64,000 nt of DNA from Panacibacter microcysteis. GTDB lineage: Bacteria > Bacteroidota > Bacteroidia > Chitinophagales > Chitinophagaceae. The DNA is taken from assembly GCF_015831355.1 (NCBI RefSeq), contig NZ_JADWYR010000002.1, positions 558,001-622,000 of the forward strand, read 5' to 3'. The position numbers and the translations under genes are program-made. Each line of letters begins with the position of its first letter. Within the stretch, counting starts at the first letter, position 1. Under the pieces are notes generated by a model. It ran no database searches and had not been told where the DNA came from. It saw only the letters and a program-made list of their open reading frames with translations. This document shows, one piece after another, positions 31,813-39,578 of the stretch.

Positions 31813-32646
31813 ATGGATATAAACAAAATCTTAAACGCCGACATTCTCGACATCATATTCGAAGGTCGAAATAAAGAATACGGTGCATATGAATTAAGAA
31901 AGACATATAAGAAACGCCTTACCACGGCTATCTTATCTATGGTTGGCGTTTGTTTACTCGTTTTTGTAGGCGTGTTACTTGCTAATGTTGTAAAGTCTGA
32001 CAAACCGGTACAAATGCTTGTACAGGATGTTCAGCTTGCAGATGTTAAGCAGGAAGAGAAAAAGCCGGAGCCGCCTCCGCCGCCACCTCCTCCAAAAGTT
32101 GAACCGCCTAAAATTGAGATAACGAAGTTTACGCCTCCAAAAATTGTAAAGGATGAGGAAGTAAAAGAAGACGAGAAGCCACCAGAACAGGAAAAACTGG
32201 AAGAAACAACAATCGGTACTATTAACCAGGAAGGTGAAAAGTCTGATGTTGTTGCTCCACCGGTTGAACAAAGTACAGGCGTTGTGGAAGCTCCAAAAGT
32301 ACAGGCAGAAGACTACGATAAAGAGTTTAAAACTGTACAGATTGAAGCCAAGTTTCCCGGTGGTGCCGCAGCATGGCAAAAATATCTGCAAAGAAACCTG
32401 AACAGTGAAGCGCCTGTTGAAAATGGTGCGCCTCCGGGTAACTACACAGTTATCGTTTCTTTCCTTGTAGATAAAAACGGTAACATATCTGAAGTTCAGG
32501 CATTGAATGATCCCGGTTATGGAACCGCTACAGAAGCTATACGCGTAATTAAGAAAGGGCCGGCCTGGACTCCCGCAGTGCAGAACGGACGTAACGTAAT
32601 TTACCGTCAAAAGCAAAGTGTAACATTCCAGGTAGCAGAAGGATAA
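31813..32646 (+). CDS. tonB: TonB-family energy transducer
   Basis: Couples the ExbBD motor to outer-membrane receptors. The 277 residues have a cytoplasmic start with RNKEYGAYELRKTYKKRL, common in Bacteroidota TonBs, a membrane anchor at about 36-57, a Pro/Lys/Glu-rich periplasm-spanning region (PPPPPPPPKVEPPKIE and acidic repeats, about 75-145) and a C-terminal TonB domain (about 180-277; FPGGAAAWQKYLQRN, GNISEVQALNDPGYG, GPAWTPAVQNGR). It is the last gene of the operon and is ended by a strong terminator. Confidence 0.94.
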   Translation: MDINKILNADILDIIFEGRNKEYGAYELRKTYKKRLTTAILSMVGVCLLVFVGVLLANVVKSDKPVQMLVQDVQLADVKQEEKKPEPPPPPPPPKVEPPKIEITKFTPPKIVKDEEVKEDEKPPEQEKLEETTIGTINQEGEKSDVVAPPVEQSTGVVEAPKVQAEDYDKEFKTVQIEAKFPGGAAAWQKYLQRNLNSEAPVENGAPPGNYTVIVSFLVDKNGNISEVQALNDPGYGTATEAIRVIKKGPAWTPAVQNGRNVIYRQKQSVTFQVAEG

Positions 32647-32673
32647 AAGCACTTACTTAGATTGAATACTAAA

Positions 32674-32708
32674 AGAGGTTGTCTCAACAGAGACAGCCTC
32701 TTTTTTTG
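32674..32708 (+). terminator. Rho-independent terminator after tonB
   Basis: AGAGGTTGTCTC (32674-32685) pairs, with one G-T pair, with GAGACAGCCTCT (32690-32701) over an AACA loop and is followed by seven Ts. Confidence 0.88.
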
Positions 32709-33039
32709 CCGTAAGTATTTTAGCTAAAATGAATGTCATTTATTGTCTTTAAAACGATTGCCCGTTCTTAGTTGAAGAACCGTGTCCGAACGGCGGAATA
32801 CAACATGTTTTTTGGATGTCTTTTGTTGTGCAATGCAAGTTGTACCGTTCTCAGGACTGAATGTTTAACGCTTAATATGTTGTGTAGGCGGTCATAACAG
32901 TAAGAGGATGTATGTTGTCAAAGACACCAACTGATTTATGACCGTTTGCTTTAGCGTATGCCCCTTTGCTTATAAAGAAGTGGTGGAAATAGCTTGAAGA
33001 TTTGAGGCGCGAACTGAAGATCCCTTATAATACTGCAGT
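32709..33039. other. Non-coding gap between convergent tonB and blaR1
   Basis: No open frame of substance. The only structure I see is CGGTCATAA (32889-32897) facing TTATGACCG (32936-32944), a perfect 9-bp inverted repeat 38 nt apart, of unknown meaning. Confidence 0.4.
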
Positions 33040-33090
33040 TGAACGTAATGCGACGCAACAGGCGATGCCATGAAAAGATAAGCTTGTAAC
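33040..33090 (-). repeat. Dispersed intergenic repeat, B arm with outer flank
   Basis: An inverted B arm (33040-33058, inner end diverged to TGAACGTAA) is followed by CAGGCGATGCCATGAAAA and an outer end AGCTTGTAAC (33081-33090), 9 nt before the blaR1 stop. The facing partner is missing. Confidence 0.72.
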
Positions 33091-33098
33091 CTGAAAAA

Positions 33099-35135
33099 TT
33101 ACTGGTAAACTTCTGCACTTAACCTGTACGTTTTGGTAACGCCATTAGTGCCGGCAACCTTAATAATTATATGTTTGATATGGCTGTTTTCATTGTCAGC
33201 ATCATGCTGAATGATGATGACCGCTGAACCCGGAATTGTTTCCGCAGGTGAAGGTTCAACGTTGACATTTGTTAACGGAGCCTCACTATTAAAAGATACC
33301 GGAGATGCAAGACTGGCCGGAAAATTACTTTGTATTGTTGCATTGCTGTTAAACAGTGCATTGTTCACCGCAGTGTCATCAATGCCGTAAGTGGTTACAT
33401 CTTCTCTTTCAATATCGCTCCATACTTTGAGCGGCTGCAGTTTGGCATGCACTTTTCTCTGTGTTTCAGCATCCTTTTTCAGTGTTTCAATTTTTAGCTC
33501 CTGTTCTTTCTGATCTTCGTCGGCCTGTGTTTTCAAACGCATTTTCTGCTGATCCTTCATTTTTTTATCATCAGAGAGTTCAGATAACTGGATCGTAATT
33601 TCTTTCAGGAGGTTTTTAAAACGGAGTTTTTCTACCACATCTTTGTTTACATTGTTACTGATATCTGCTTTTGCCTTGCTGAGATCGTTGCTGATTGCTG
33701 TCCAGTCTATACCGGCAAGTGCATCCTTAATAAAAGGCGCGTTCAATGCTATATTTATTGGTGAATCTGCCAGCGTAAGGTCGTCTATATGAAGGTTTAC
33801 CAGTTCCATGCTTGCTTCATCCAACGATTTGTTTATTTCTGCTTGTATACCTGGCAGGCTTTTACTGATCTCATCATATGCAGACTGAACAGATTTTATG
33901 GCTACCGGTGTAGCTTTTTCCATTGCATCTGCAGTTGTTGCAGAAATAAGTGCCGCGTTTTTCCCGGAAATAGTCAGTGCCTTCTCAATTTGTTGTTTAA
34001 CAACATTGTCGAAAACATAATAAAACGGGTTATAAAAAGGATTTTCTACGTTGGCGGTTAAAGGCTCGATCATCATTTTCTTTTCTGATGCTGTAGCAGC
34101 TTGCTGAGCGGGTTTATAATTTGTTGCCGGTGGAGTATACCATGCAACTGTCGTTAGCATAACTGTTATAAGCAAAAAAGCAAGTATATGATTGCGGTAC
34201 TGGTAGTTTTTTTCTTTCTGGTTAAGCATTCTTTTTACCCGCGGCAGTAATTCCTGTTTGGCTGCTGCCTGCATAGTAAACGCAGGTTGTACCTGCAGGG
34301 TTGCAATTCGTAACAGCGCCTCGGCATACATAGCAGGCTTGTACTGGAATTGCAGAACCCAATCATCGCAACTGTTTTCTCTTTCACGTTTGATAAACTT
34401 ACCCAATAAATGCGTGAAGGGATTAAAGAACAATACAGTTTCTATTGTACAGAGTACAATGTTGATAAGGTAATCTGCTCTTCTTATATGTGCCAGCTCG
34501 TGCAGCAATATAGCTTCCAGCTGATCTGTACTTAGGTGATTGATGCTTGCAACCGGTAACAAAATAACCGGCTTTAAAAAGCCTATTGTAAGAGGGCTCG
34601 AGATTATGCCGGAGAAATATAAAGAAACCTCTTTTTTAATACCTAAATAATCAGCGGTACGTTTTACAAATAATTTCCATTCCACACCCGGTTTCGATAA
34701 TCCTTTTGTTTTTATTTGCTTAACGTACAGGAGCGCTCTTATAAGGCGCCCTGCAAGAAACAGCAGCATAACAATGTAGGCTGCCGAAAGATATGGAATG
34801 AGTTGTTCTGTTTTAATGATGGCATATGTTACACCAGAAGAAAAATTATGTACGATTGGTTCATAGAAATAATAATCGTTTACCGCAAGACCTGCAGATT
34901 GTAACGAAGATATTGCAGTATTACACTGAGCGTAGTAGAATTGCAGCGTAAAAAGAAACCAGACAAAACCTGCAAACTGCGCTGTTACAGCCACATAATA
35001 TTTCCTGGAAGCCGATAGGTTTGCCAGGCCGTTAACCAGCATTACAATAAGCCATAGCAGCGCTACCTGCCACAGGCTGTTGAATATGGCATAACCAAGT
35101 GCCTGTAAAAATGCAGAATGCAGTATGCTTTGCAT
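33099..35135 (-). CDS. blaR1: BlaR1-like M56 membrane metallopeptidase
   Basis: A membrane protease that in characterised pairs senses a signal and causes cleavage of the BlaI-type repressor. The 678 residues have about three N-terminal membrane helices, the M56 zinc motif HELAH at 212-216 followed by RRADYLINIVLC and ENSCDDWVLQF, and another helix near 315. The C-terminal half (about 350-678) is periplasmic. It is not the penicillin-binding sensor of true BlaR1 but helical, with a charged coiled-coil-like stretch (about 520-585). The ATG overlaps the blaI stop by one base (TAATG), indicating translational coupling. The signal is unknown. Confidence 0.87.
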   Translation of the reverse strand: MQSILHSAFLQALGYAIFNSLWQVALLWLIVMLVNGLANLSASRKYYVAVTAQFAGFVWFLFTLQFYYAQCNTAISSLQSAGLAVNDYYFYEPIVHNFSSGVTYAIIKTEQLIPYLSAAYIVMLLFLAGRLIRALLYVKQIKTKGLSKPGVEWKLFVKRTADYLGIKKEVSLYFSGIISSPLTIGFLKPVILLPVASINHLSTDQLEAILLHELAHIRRADYLINIVLCTIETVLFFNPFTHLLGKFIKRERENSCDDWVLQFQYKPAMYAEALLRIATLQVQPAFTMQAAAKQELLPRVKRMLNQKEKNYQYRNHILAFLLITVMLTTVAWYTPPATNYKPAQQAATASEKKMMIEPLTANVENPFYNPFYYVFDNVVKQQIEKALTISGKNAALISATTADAMEKATPVAIKSVQSAYDEISKSLPGIQAEINKSLDEASMELVNLHIDDLTLADSPINIALNAPFIKDALAGIDWTAISNDLSKAKADISNNVNKDVVEKLRFKNLLKEITIQLSELSDDKKMKDQQKMRLKTQADEDQKEQELKIETLKKDAETQRKVHAKLQPLKVWSDIEREDVTTYGIDDTAVNNALFNSNATIQSNFPASLASPVSFNSEAPLTNVNVEPSPAETIPGSAVIIIQHDADNENSHIKHIIIKVAGTNGVTKTYRLSAEVYQ

Positions 35136-35521
35136 TAGTCGGTGTTTTTAAGATTATTAAGCAATTGCTGAATTTCTTCCAGTTCTGCTTTGCTTGGCTG
35201 CGCATTGCCCAAAGCCTGCATTACCAGTTGCGAAGCCGAACCCCCAAAAAGAGAATCTACCATTTTGCCCAGCATCTGTTGCTGTGTTTTTTCCCGGCTT
35301 ACATTTGGTTTGTACACGTGGGTCTTGCTGCTGTCATCTCTTTTTACGAGGCCTTTTTCAAACATGATCTGCATCAGTTTGAGCGTGGTGGTATAGCCGC
35401 TGTCTTTGTATTGACAAATATGCTCATGCACATCCCTTACAGTTGCGCTGCCTTTATCCCATAAAACCTGCAAGATCTCCAGCTCACCCTCAGTAGGTTT
35501 TATTTGTTTGTTGCTAGTCAT
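35135..35521 (-). CDS. blaI: BlaI/MecI/CopY-family repressor
   Basis: A winged-helix transcriptional repressor of 128 residues. The DNA-binding part is at about 5-75 (PTEGELEILQVLWDKGSATVRDVHEHI, then the recognition segment GYTTTLKLMQIMFEKGLVKR). A dimerising C-terminal helical part contains the region cleaved in relatives. It is the first gene of blaI-blaR1. Two operator-like dyads sit immediately before its start, so it very likely represses its own operon. Confidence 0.94.
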   Translation of the reverse strand: MTSNKQIKPTEGELEILQVLWDKGSATVRDVHEHICQYKDSGYTTTLKLMQIMFEKGLVKRDDSSKTHVYKPNVSREKTQQQMLGKMVDSLFGGSASQLVMQALGNAQPSKAELEEIQQLLNNLKNTD

Positions 35522-35523
35522 AT

Positions 35524-35561
35524 TACGATATATTTCGTACTAAAATACGAATCGAATCGTA
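35524..35561. promoter_or_regulatory. Tandem BlaI operators
   Basis: Two copies of the dyad TACGA-N6-TCGTA lie at 35524-35539 and 35546-35561, separated by 6 bp. The centres are 22 bp apart, about two helical turns, so two repressor dimers could bind on one face. The first dyad begins 3 nt upstream of the blaI ATG. The two also form one larger nested palindrome. Confidence 0.72.
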
Positions 35562-35635
35562 AAGTTCAGTTATGACGGTTTATTTTTTTGTTTTCTTAAC
35601 ATTTAATATCACCGCTTATAAAGAAAAAAGATTGT

Positions 35636-35687
35636 GTACCCGGCAGTAGTTTTTCATGGCATCGCCTGTTGCGTCGCACTCTTCAAC
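35636..35687 (+). repeat. Dispersed intergenic repeat, B arm with outer flank
   Basis: Outer end GTACCCGGC (35636-35644), TTTTTCATGGCATCGCC, then a B arm with a diverged inner end (35669-35687, TTGCGTCGCACTCTTCAAC). It lies in the 420-bp gap between blaI and the small glycogen-binding-like gene. Confidence 0.78.
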
Positions 35688-35941
35688 GCCTGGATATGTG
35701 TGGGCAACTGCGGGGCGGACAAGCAAAGTTTTCCCAACGCGCCTGCTGCGGTAGATAAAATATACAACGGTTTTGCATTTTTAGTTAACTGGTTTTCAAT
35801 AGTCCTGACCGTTATTCACGGGTGTTAAAAACAATGAGGGTCATTATAAGCCTCAGGCGTTATTTTTGCGCCAATAAGTACACTGAAAGCTGACGTTTGC
35901 AAGCTGTATTGAGAAGTATTTATTCACAAAAAAACTTAAAT

Positions 35942-36232
35942 ATGGTACAAAAAACATACTTCAAAACGAAAGACTATTGTAAAGTAAAATTTTCTTTTAG
36001 CCCTGAAAATGCAGAAACGGTTGAGATTTTAGGTCTTAACAGCGATTGGGAAAACTCCGTAATCATGAGCAAAAAGAAAGACGGCACTTTTACAGCAGAT
36101 GTATCATTACCCAAAAACTCAAAACACGAGTTCAAATACCGTGTAAACGCCACCGAATGGCTGAATGAGCCTGAAGCAGACGAGCAGCAGCCAAATATGT
36201 TTGGAGGCAGCAACAGCGTTATTATTCTTTAA
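35942..36232 (+). CDS. Stand-alone isoamylase early-set (CBM48/AMPK-type) domain protein
   Basis: The 96 residues form a single immunoglobulin-like domain of the early-set type found in glycogen-branching enzymes and AMPK beta: KVKFSFSPENAETVEILGLNSDWE, a variable loop, then HEFKYRVNATEWLNEPEAD. Such domains bind glycogen or act as scaffolds. No catalytic domain is attached. A longer frame opens at 35897, but the ATG at 35942 (MVQKTYFKTKDY) fits relatives. It is flanked by a repeat and a terminator. Confidence 0.82.
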   Translation: MVQKTYFKTKDYCKVKFSFSPENAETVEILGLNSDWENSVIMSKKKDGTFTADVSLPKNSKHEFKYRVNATEWLNEPEADEQQPNMFGGSNSVIIL

Positions 36233-36249
36233 AATTATACTAGTATAAA

Positions 36250-36279
36250 AAAAGCTTGCGGTGTACTGCAAGCTTTTTG
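36250..36279. terminator. Bidirectional terminator between the early-set gene and mqnE
   Basis: AAAAGCTTGC (36250-36259) pairs with GCAAGCTTTT (36268-36277) and has a T-run on both strands. It serves the plus-strand gene at 35942 and, on the minus strand, mqnE, whose stop is at 36282. Confidence 0.85.
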
Positions 36280-36281
36280 TT

Positions 36282-37448
36282 TTAATTATATACGGGGTTT
36301 ATTTCTAGCTCTGTTATATCTGTATGCAGGTAATTTTTGATTTCATTATAAAGCGTATCCCGCTCTACAGGCTCCCGTTTTGCCTGCTTTATCAACGATA
36401 CAAGCTGAGCGGTGGTTAATGTAGGCGTTTGTTCTTCACTGCCTGCCATAGAATATATTTTCGTAGTGTCATCTATTGTTCCATCAAGATCGTTTACACC
36501 AAAGGAAAGTGTTAACTGGGCACTTTGTCTGCCCAGCATTGGCCAATAAGCTTTTAAATGCGGGAAATTGTCCATGTAAAGGCGTGATACGGCATACATC
36601 TTCATATCCTCTATAACGCTGCTTTCGCTTACGTGGCTCATATCGTTATCCTTATTGCGAAACTTTAGTGGTATGAAAGTATTAAAGCCATGCGTTTCAT
36701 CTTGTAGTGTTCTCAACCTTTCCATGTGGTCTATACGGTGCCAGTATTTTTCAATATGGCCATACAGCAAAGTAGCGTTGCTGTGCATACCGAGCTGGTG
36801 TGCTGTTTTATGAATCAACAACCAGCCATCTGCATCTACTTTGTCTGCACATATCTGTTGTCTTATTTCCGGGTGAAATATTTCTGCGCCACCACCGGGT
36901 ATAGAATCTAAACCCGCGGCTTTTAGTTTATTCATGCCTTCCTGTACTGAAAGTTTGGCTTTGCGGAACATGTAATCAAACTCAACTGCGGTAAACGCTT
37001 TGATATGCAGGCCCGGCCTGTGTGCTTTAATTTTTTGCAGCAGTTCACTAAAGAAATCGAGGTTCATTTTTGGGTGCACGCCACCTACAATATGTACTTC
37101 TGTTACCGGCTTACCGTCATACTTTTTCACCATGTCAACCATCTGGTCTATACTAAGTTCCCAGCCTTCGTCGCGTTTTGCGTAGAGCCTGGAGTAAGCG
37201 CAGAATGCGCAGGAAAATACGCACACATTGGTTGGCTCTATATGAAAATTGCGGTTGAAATAAGTCTTGTTGCCGTGCATTGTTTCTCTTACCCAATTGG
37301 CCAAAGCACCCAGGTATGCCAGCGATCCTTTTTCAAACAAGGTTACACCTTCATCAAACCCGATGCGCTGCCTGGCCAGTATTTTTTCTCCTATGCTTCT
37401 TAGTTCTTTGTCTTTAGCGGCATTTACGATCTGCTGCACATGTGTCAT
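36282..37448 (-). CDS. mqnE: Aminofutalosine synthase (radical SAM)
   Basis: Joins 3-(1-carboxyvinyloxy)benzoate to SAM-derived adenosine in the futalosine route to menaquinone. The 388 residues carry the iron-sulfur motif CVFSCAFC within HIEPTNVCVFSCAFCAYSR, then EVHIVGGVHPKMNLDFF, the GGGAEIFHPEIRQQI segment and MHSNATLLYGHIE. The frame is open to 37505; the ATG at 37448 (MTHVQQIVNAAK) is preferred because the upstream part looks untranslated. It fits with the complex I genes nearby, as menaquinone is the usual acceptor in this phylum. Confidence 0.92.
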   Translation of the reverse strand: MTHVQQIVNAAKDKELRSIGEKILARQRIGFDEGVTLFEKGSLAYLGALANWVRETMHGNKTYFNRNFHIEPTNVCVFSCAFCAYSRLYAKRDEGWELSIDQMVDMVKKYDGKPVTEVHIVGGVHPKMNLDFFSELLQKIKAHRPGLHIKAFTAVEFDYMFRKAKLSVQEGMNKLKAAGLDSIPGGGAEIFHPEIRQQICADKVDADGWLLIHKTAHQLGMHSNATLLYGHIEKYWHRIDHMERLRTLQDETHGFNTFIPLKFRNKDNDMSHVSESSVIEDMKMYAVSRLYMDNFPHLKAYWPMLGRQSAQLTLSFGVNDLDGTIDDTTKIYSMAGSEEQTPTLTTAQLVSLIKQAKREPVERDTLYNEIKNYLHTDITELEINPVYN

Positions 37449-37669
37449 TGCAATCAAAATTTTTGCAAAGTTATGCGTAGCCGCACGAACGAACAACGTA
37501 ATCATCAGCAGGTTTGTTAATTACCTGCAGCACGTTAAACAGTTCATAAAAAGTACACTGATCATTGGGGAAGGTTTTTACCAAAGTTTCGGGAGCCAAA
37601 ACCAATGGTACAGCTACATAAGCACGTTTTAAATAAAACGCTACGCTACAGATGCCATAATAACGGAAC

Positions 37670-37702
37670 GCACAAGTGAGTGACACAACAGGCGATGCCA
37701 TG
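37670..37702 (-). repeat. Dispersed intergenic repeat, A arm with outer flank
   Basis: An inverted A arm (37670-37688, inner end GCAC) is followed by CAGGCGATGCCATG. On its inner side CAGATGCCATAATAACGGAAC matches the 541 and 10369 copies. It fills part of the 323-bp gap between mqnE and the permease gene; nothing else was recognised there. Confidence 0.78.
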
Positions 37703-37771
37703 AAAAACCAATGATCACTACCATGAAAAAAGGAAAGAAGACATTGTGAAGCAAATAATGTATAAAAAACA

Positions 37772-39013
37772 TTACCTGAATTGTATGGCCTTAACAGGTT
37801 TTACTGTTTTTACGAAAAGTGTTGGCAACAATAGAGAGATAAAACAAACCACCAGCGTACCGGCGCAAACGAGCAATACCTGCCACCAGATGATCTCTAC
37901 AGGCGCGCTGGACACATAGTAAGCGGTTTCATCGAGTTTGATAAAACCGGTATAATATTCAAGAATACCGATGCCCAAACCAAAGACCAAACCAAGGCCA
38001 ATACCTTTGGCAGAGATAATTGCGGCATGGTACAAAAATATTTGCTGTATGCTCCAATCGTTTGCACCAATTGCTTTTAATACGCCTACCATTCTTGTAC
38101 GTTCAAGCACAAGAATGAGTAAACATGTAACCAGGTTTATAATGGCAATGATCGACATAACCGTAAAAATTACATTGCGGTTTACATCCTGTATGTTTAG
38201 CCAGTCGAAAATAAACGGGTAAATATCTTTTACCGAGCGGCTGATCCATGTGCCGGGCAACTGGTTGGCTCCTTCGTACAAAGTATTGTCAACCTTTTCA
38301 ATGTCTTTGTAGTTATTCAAAAAAAGTTCATAGCCGCCAATCTGGTTGTATTGCCAGTTGTTCACCCTTCTAAGTAAGCGTATATCGCCAATGGCGTATG
38401 TTTTATCAAACTCTTCTATGCCCGATTTAAAAATACCTTTTACTAAAAGTTTCCTGGTACTGCTGCTTTTGTTCTCAGAAGAAATAAAATAAACATTGAT
38501 GGTGTCGTTTACTTTTATCTGCAGCTCATCTGATATAAACTTACTGATCACAATTTGCCTGCTGTACAATGAATCATTAAAGTCCAGCCAGCTGCCATCC
38601 ACGAGAAAAGACTGCATATTGGCAAAATCGTAGTGGTCATCCACACCTTTGAATAAAATGCCCTCTATTTCTTTGTTGAATTCTACCACTGCAGATTTGG
38701 TAGCGAAAGGCTGAATGTGATGGATACCCGGCGTACTGTGCAGTATTTGTAAAACGGTGTCGTTTTGCATCATGGGCGTTTCTTCTGCAACCATCGATTT
38801 GCCACGGTCGTATTGCTGCACATGCAGGTGCCCCCAAAAGCTGAATACCTTATTGCTTACCGTATGTTGAAAACCATTTACAAAAGCCAGTGTAAGTATC
38901 ATGGCTGCCACACTTAATGCGGTTGCTGCTGTTGCCAGCCTTATGATAAAGCGGGAAAAAGTTCGTTGATTGGTAAACGCAACACGGGTAGCTATAAAAG
39001 ATGCAACATTCAT
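37772..39013 (-). CDS. FtsX/LolE-family ABC transporter permease
   Basis: The 413 residues have the MacB/LolE layout: a membrane helix at about 22-45, a periplasmic domain of about 220 residues, then three helices (about 280-305, 330-355, 375-405). LolC/E relatives, with a LolD ATPase, extract lipoproteins from the inner membrane. No ATPase gene is adjacent, so the partner must be elsewhere. It is flanked by A arms of the dispersed repeat with their conserved GGCATCGCC sides facing the gene. Confidence 0.85.
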   Translation of the reverse strand: MNVASFIATRVAFTNQRTFSRFIIRLATAATALSVAAMILTLAFVNGFQHTVSNKVFSFWGHLHVQQYDRGKSMVAEETPMMQNDTVLQILHSTPGIHHIQPFATKSAVVEFNKEIEGILFKGVDDHYDFANMQSFLVDGSWLDFNDSLYSRQIVISKFISDELQIKVNDTINVYFISSENKSSSTRKLLVKGIFKSGIEEFDKTYAIGDIRLLRRVNNWQYNQIGGYELFLNNYKDIEKVDNTLYEGANQLPGTWISRSVKDIYPFIFDWLNIQDVNRNVIFTVMSIIAIINLVTCLLILVLERTRMVGVLKAIGANDWSIQQIFLYHAAIISAKGIGLGLVFGLGIGILEYYTGFIKLDETAYYVSSAPVEIIWWQVLLVCAGTLVVCFISLLLPTLFVKTVKPVKAIQFR

Positions 39014-39097
39014 TTAATGCGATAAAACTACGCCGCTAAACGATGGCAGCAAAATAAGGAAATGAAATTGTGTTTTTGTTAGCGGGCTGTGGTGCAG

Positions 39098-39128
39098 GTG
39101 GCATCGCCTGTTGTGTCACTCACTGCAC
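39098..39128 (+). repeat. Dispersed intergenic repeat, A arm with outer flank
   Basis: A GTGGCATCGCCTG flank followed by an A arm whose inner end is one base shorter (39111-39128, CACTCACTGCAC). It lies in the gap between the permease and the nuoN-linked gene. Confidence 0.72.
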
Positions 39129-39187
39129 CGTTCAGATCTGTATTGAGCTGTGGGTGCGGTGCCAGTCCTGTTAACTGTTGTGCGGTT

Positions 39188-39577
39188 TTACAAAAGCCCG
39201 GGCCTTTTTTCAAAGTAAGGAATTTCATCATGTGCTGTGCTTTCCTGCTGTTCCCAGAAAGCAAGCGTTACCACATGCCCGTCAGTTGTCTTAAGCAGTC
39301 TTCCAAAAATGGCGTTTACAGGGTTAAACATAACATCTGTAACACCAACCGTAAACGTTTCTGGCACGGGCGGCACAGCGGGTGCATCTTCCCCGGTAGT
39401 TGCGGGTTTGGCAGGCGCAGCTTTAGGCGGCGGCGTTGGTACCACCACTACGGTGTAGCCATTCGATTCCAGTAAATTTTTCAAGAAGTCTGCACGCGCC
39501 TTGCCGGCATTCTTTTCTGCAATGGCGCATTTTATGCCATCGAGGTCTTCAAATTCATGGTTTTTATTGATTGCCAT
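39188..39577 (-). CDS. Conserved hypothetical protein at the end of the nuo operon
   Basis: 129 residues. A short alpha/beta N-terminus (KCAIAEKNAGKARADFLKNLLESNGYTVVVV) is joined by a Pro/Ala-rich linker (about 50-80) to a C-terminal part (FTVGVTDVMFNPVNAIFGRLL... VVTLAFWEQQE). The ATG at 39577 comes 1 nt after the nuoN stop; an ATG 12 nt further upstream is also in frame but inside nuoN. No signal peptide or named domain is recognised. Its coupling to nuoN suggests it belongs to the complex I transcript, but a role is not known. Confidence 0.72.
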   Translation of the reverse strand: MAINKNHEFEDLDGIKCAIAEKNAGKARADFLKNLLESNGYTVVVVPTPPPKAAPAKPATTGEDAPAVPPVPETFTVGVTDVMFNPVNAIFGRLLKTTDGHVVTLAFWEQQESTAHDEIPYFEKRPGLL

Positions 39578-39578
39578 A

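Noticed and set aside
31975-32652. Long frame antisense to tonB
   Set aside because: A shadow of the proline-rich tonB sequence; Phe/Trp/Arg-rich composition typical of a reversed Pro/Glu/Lys repeat.
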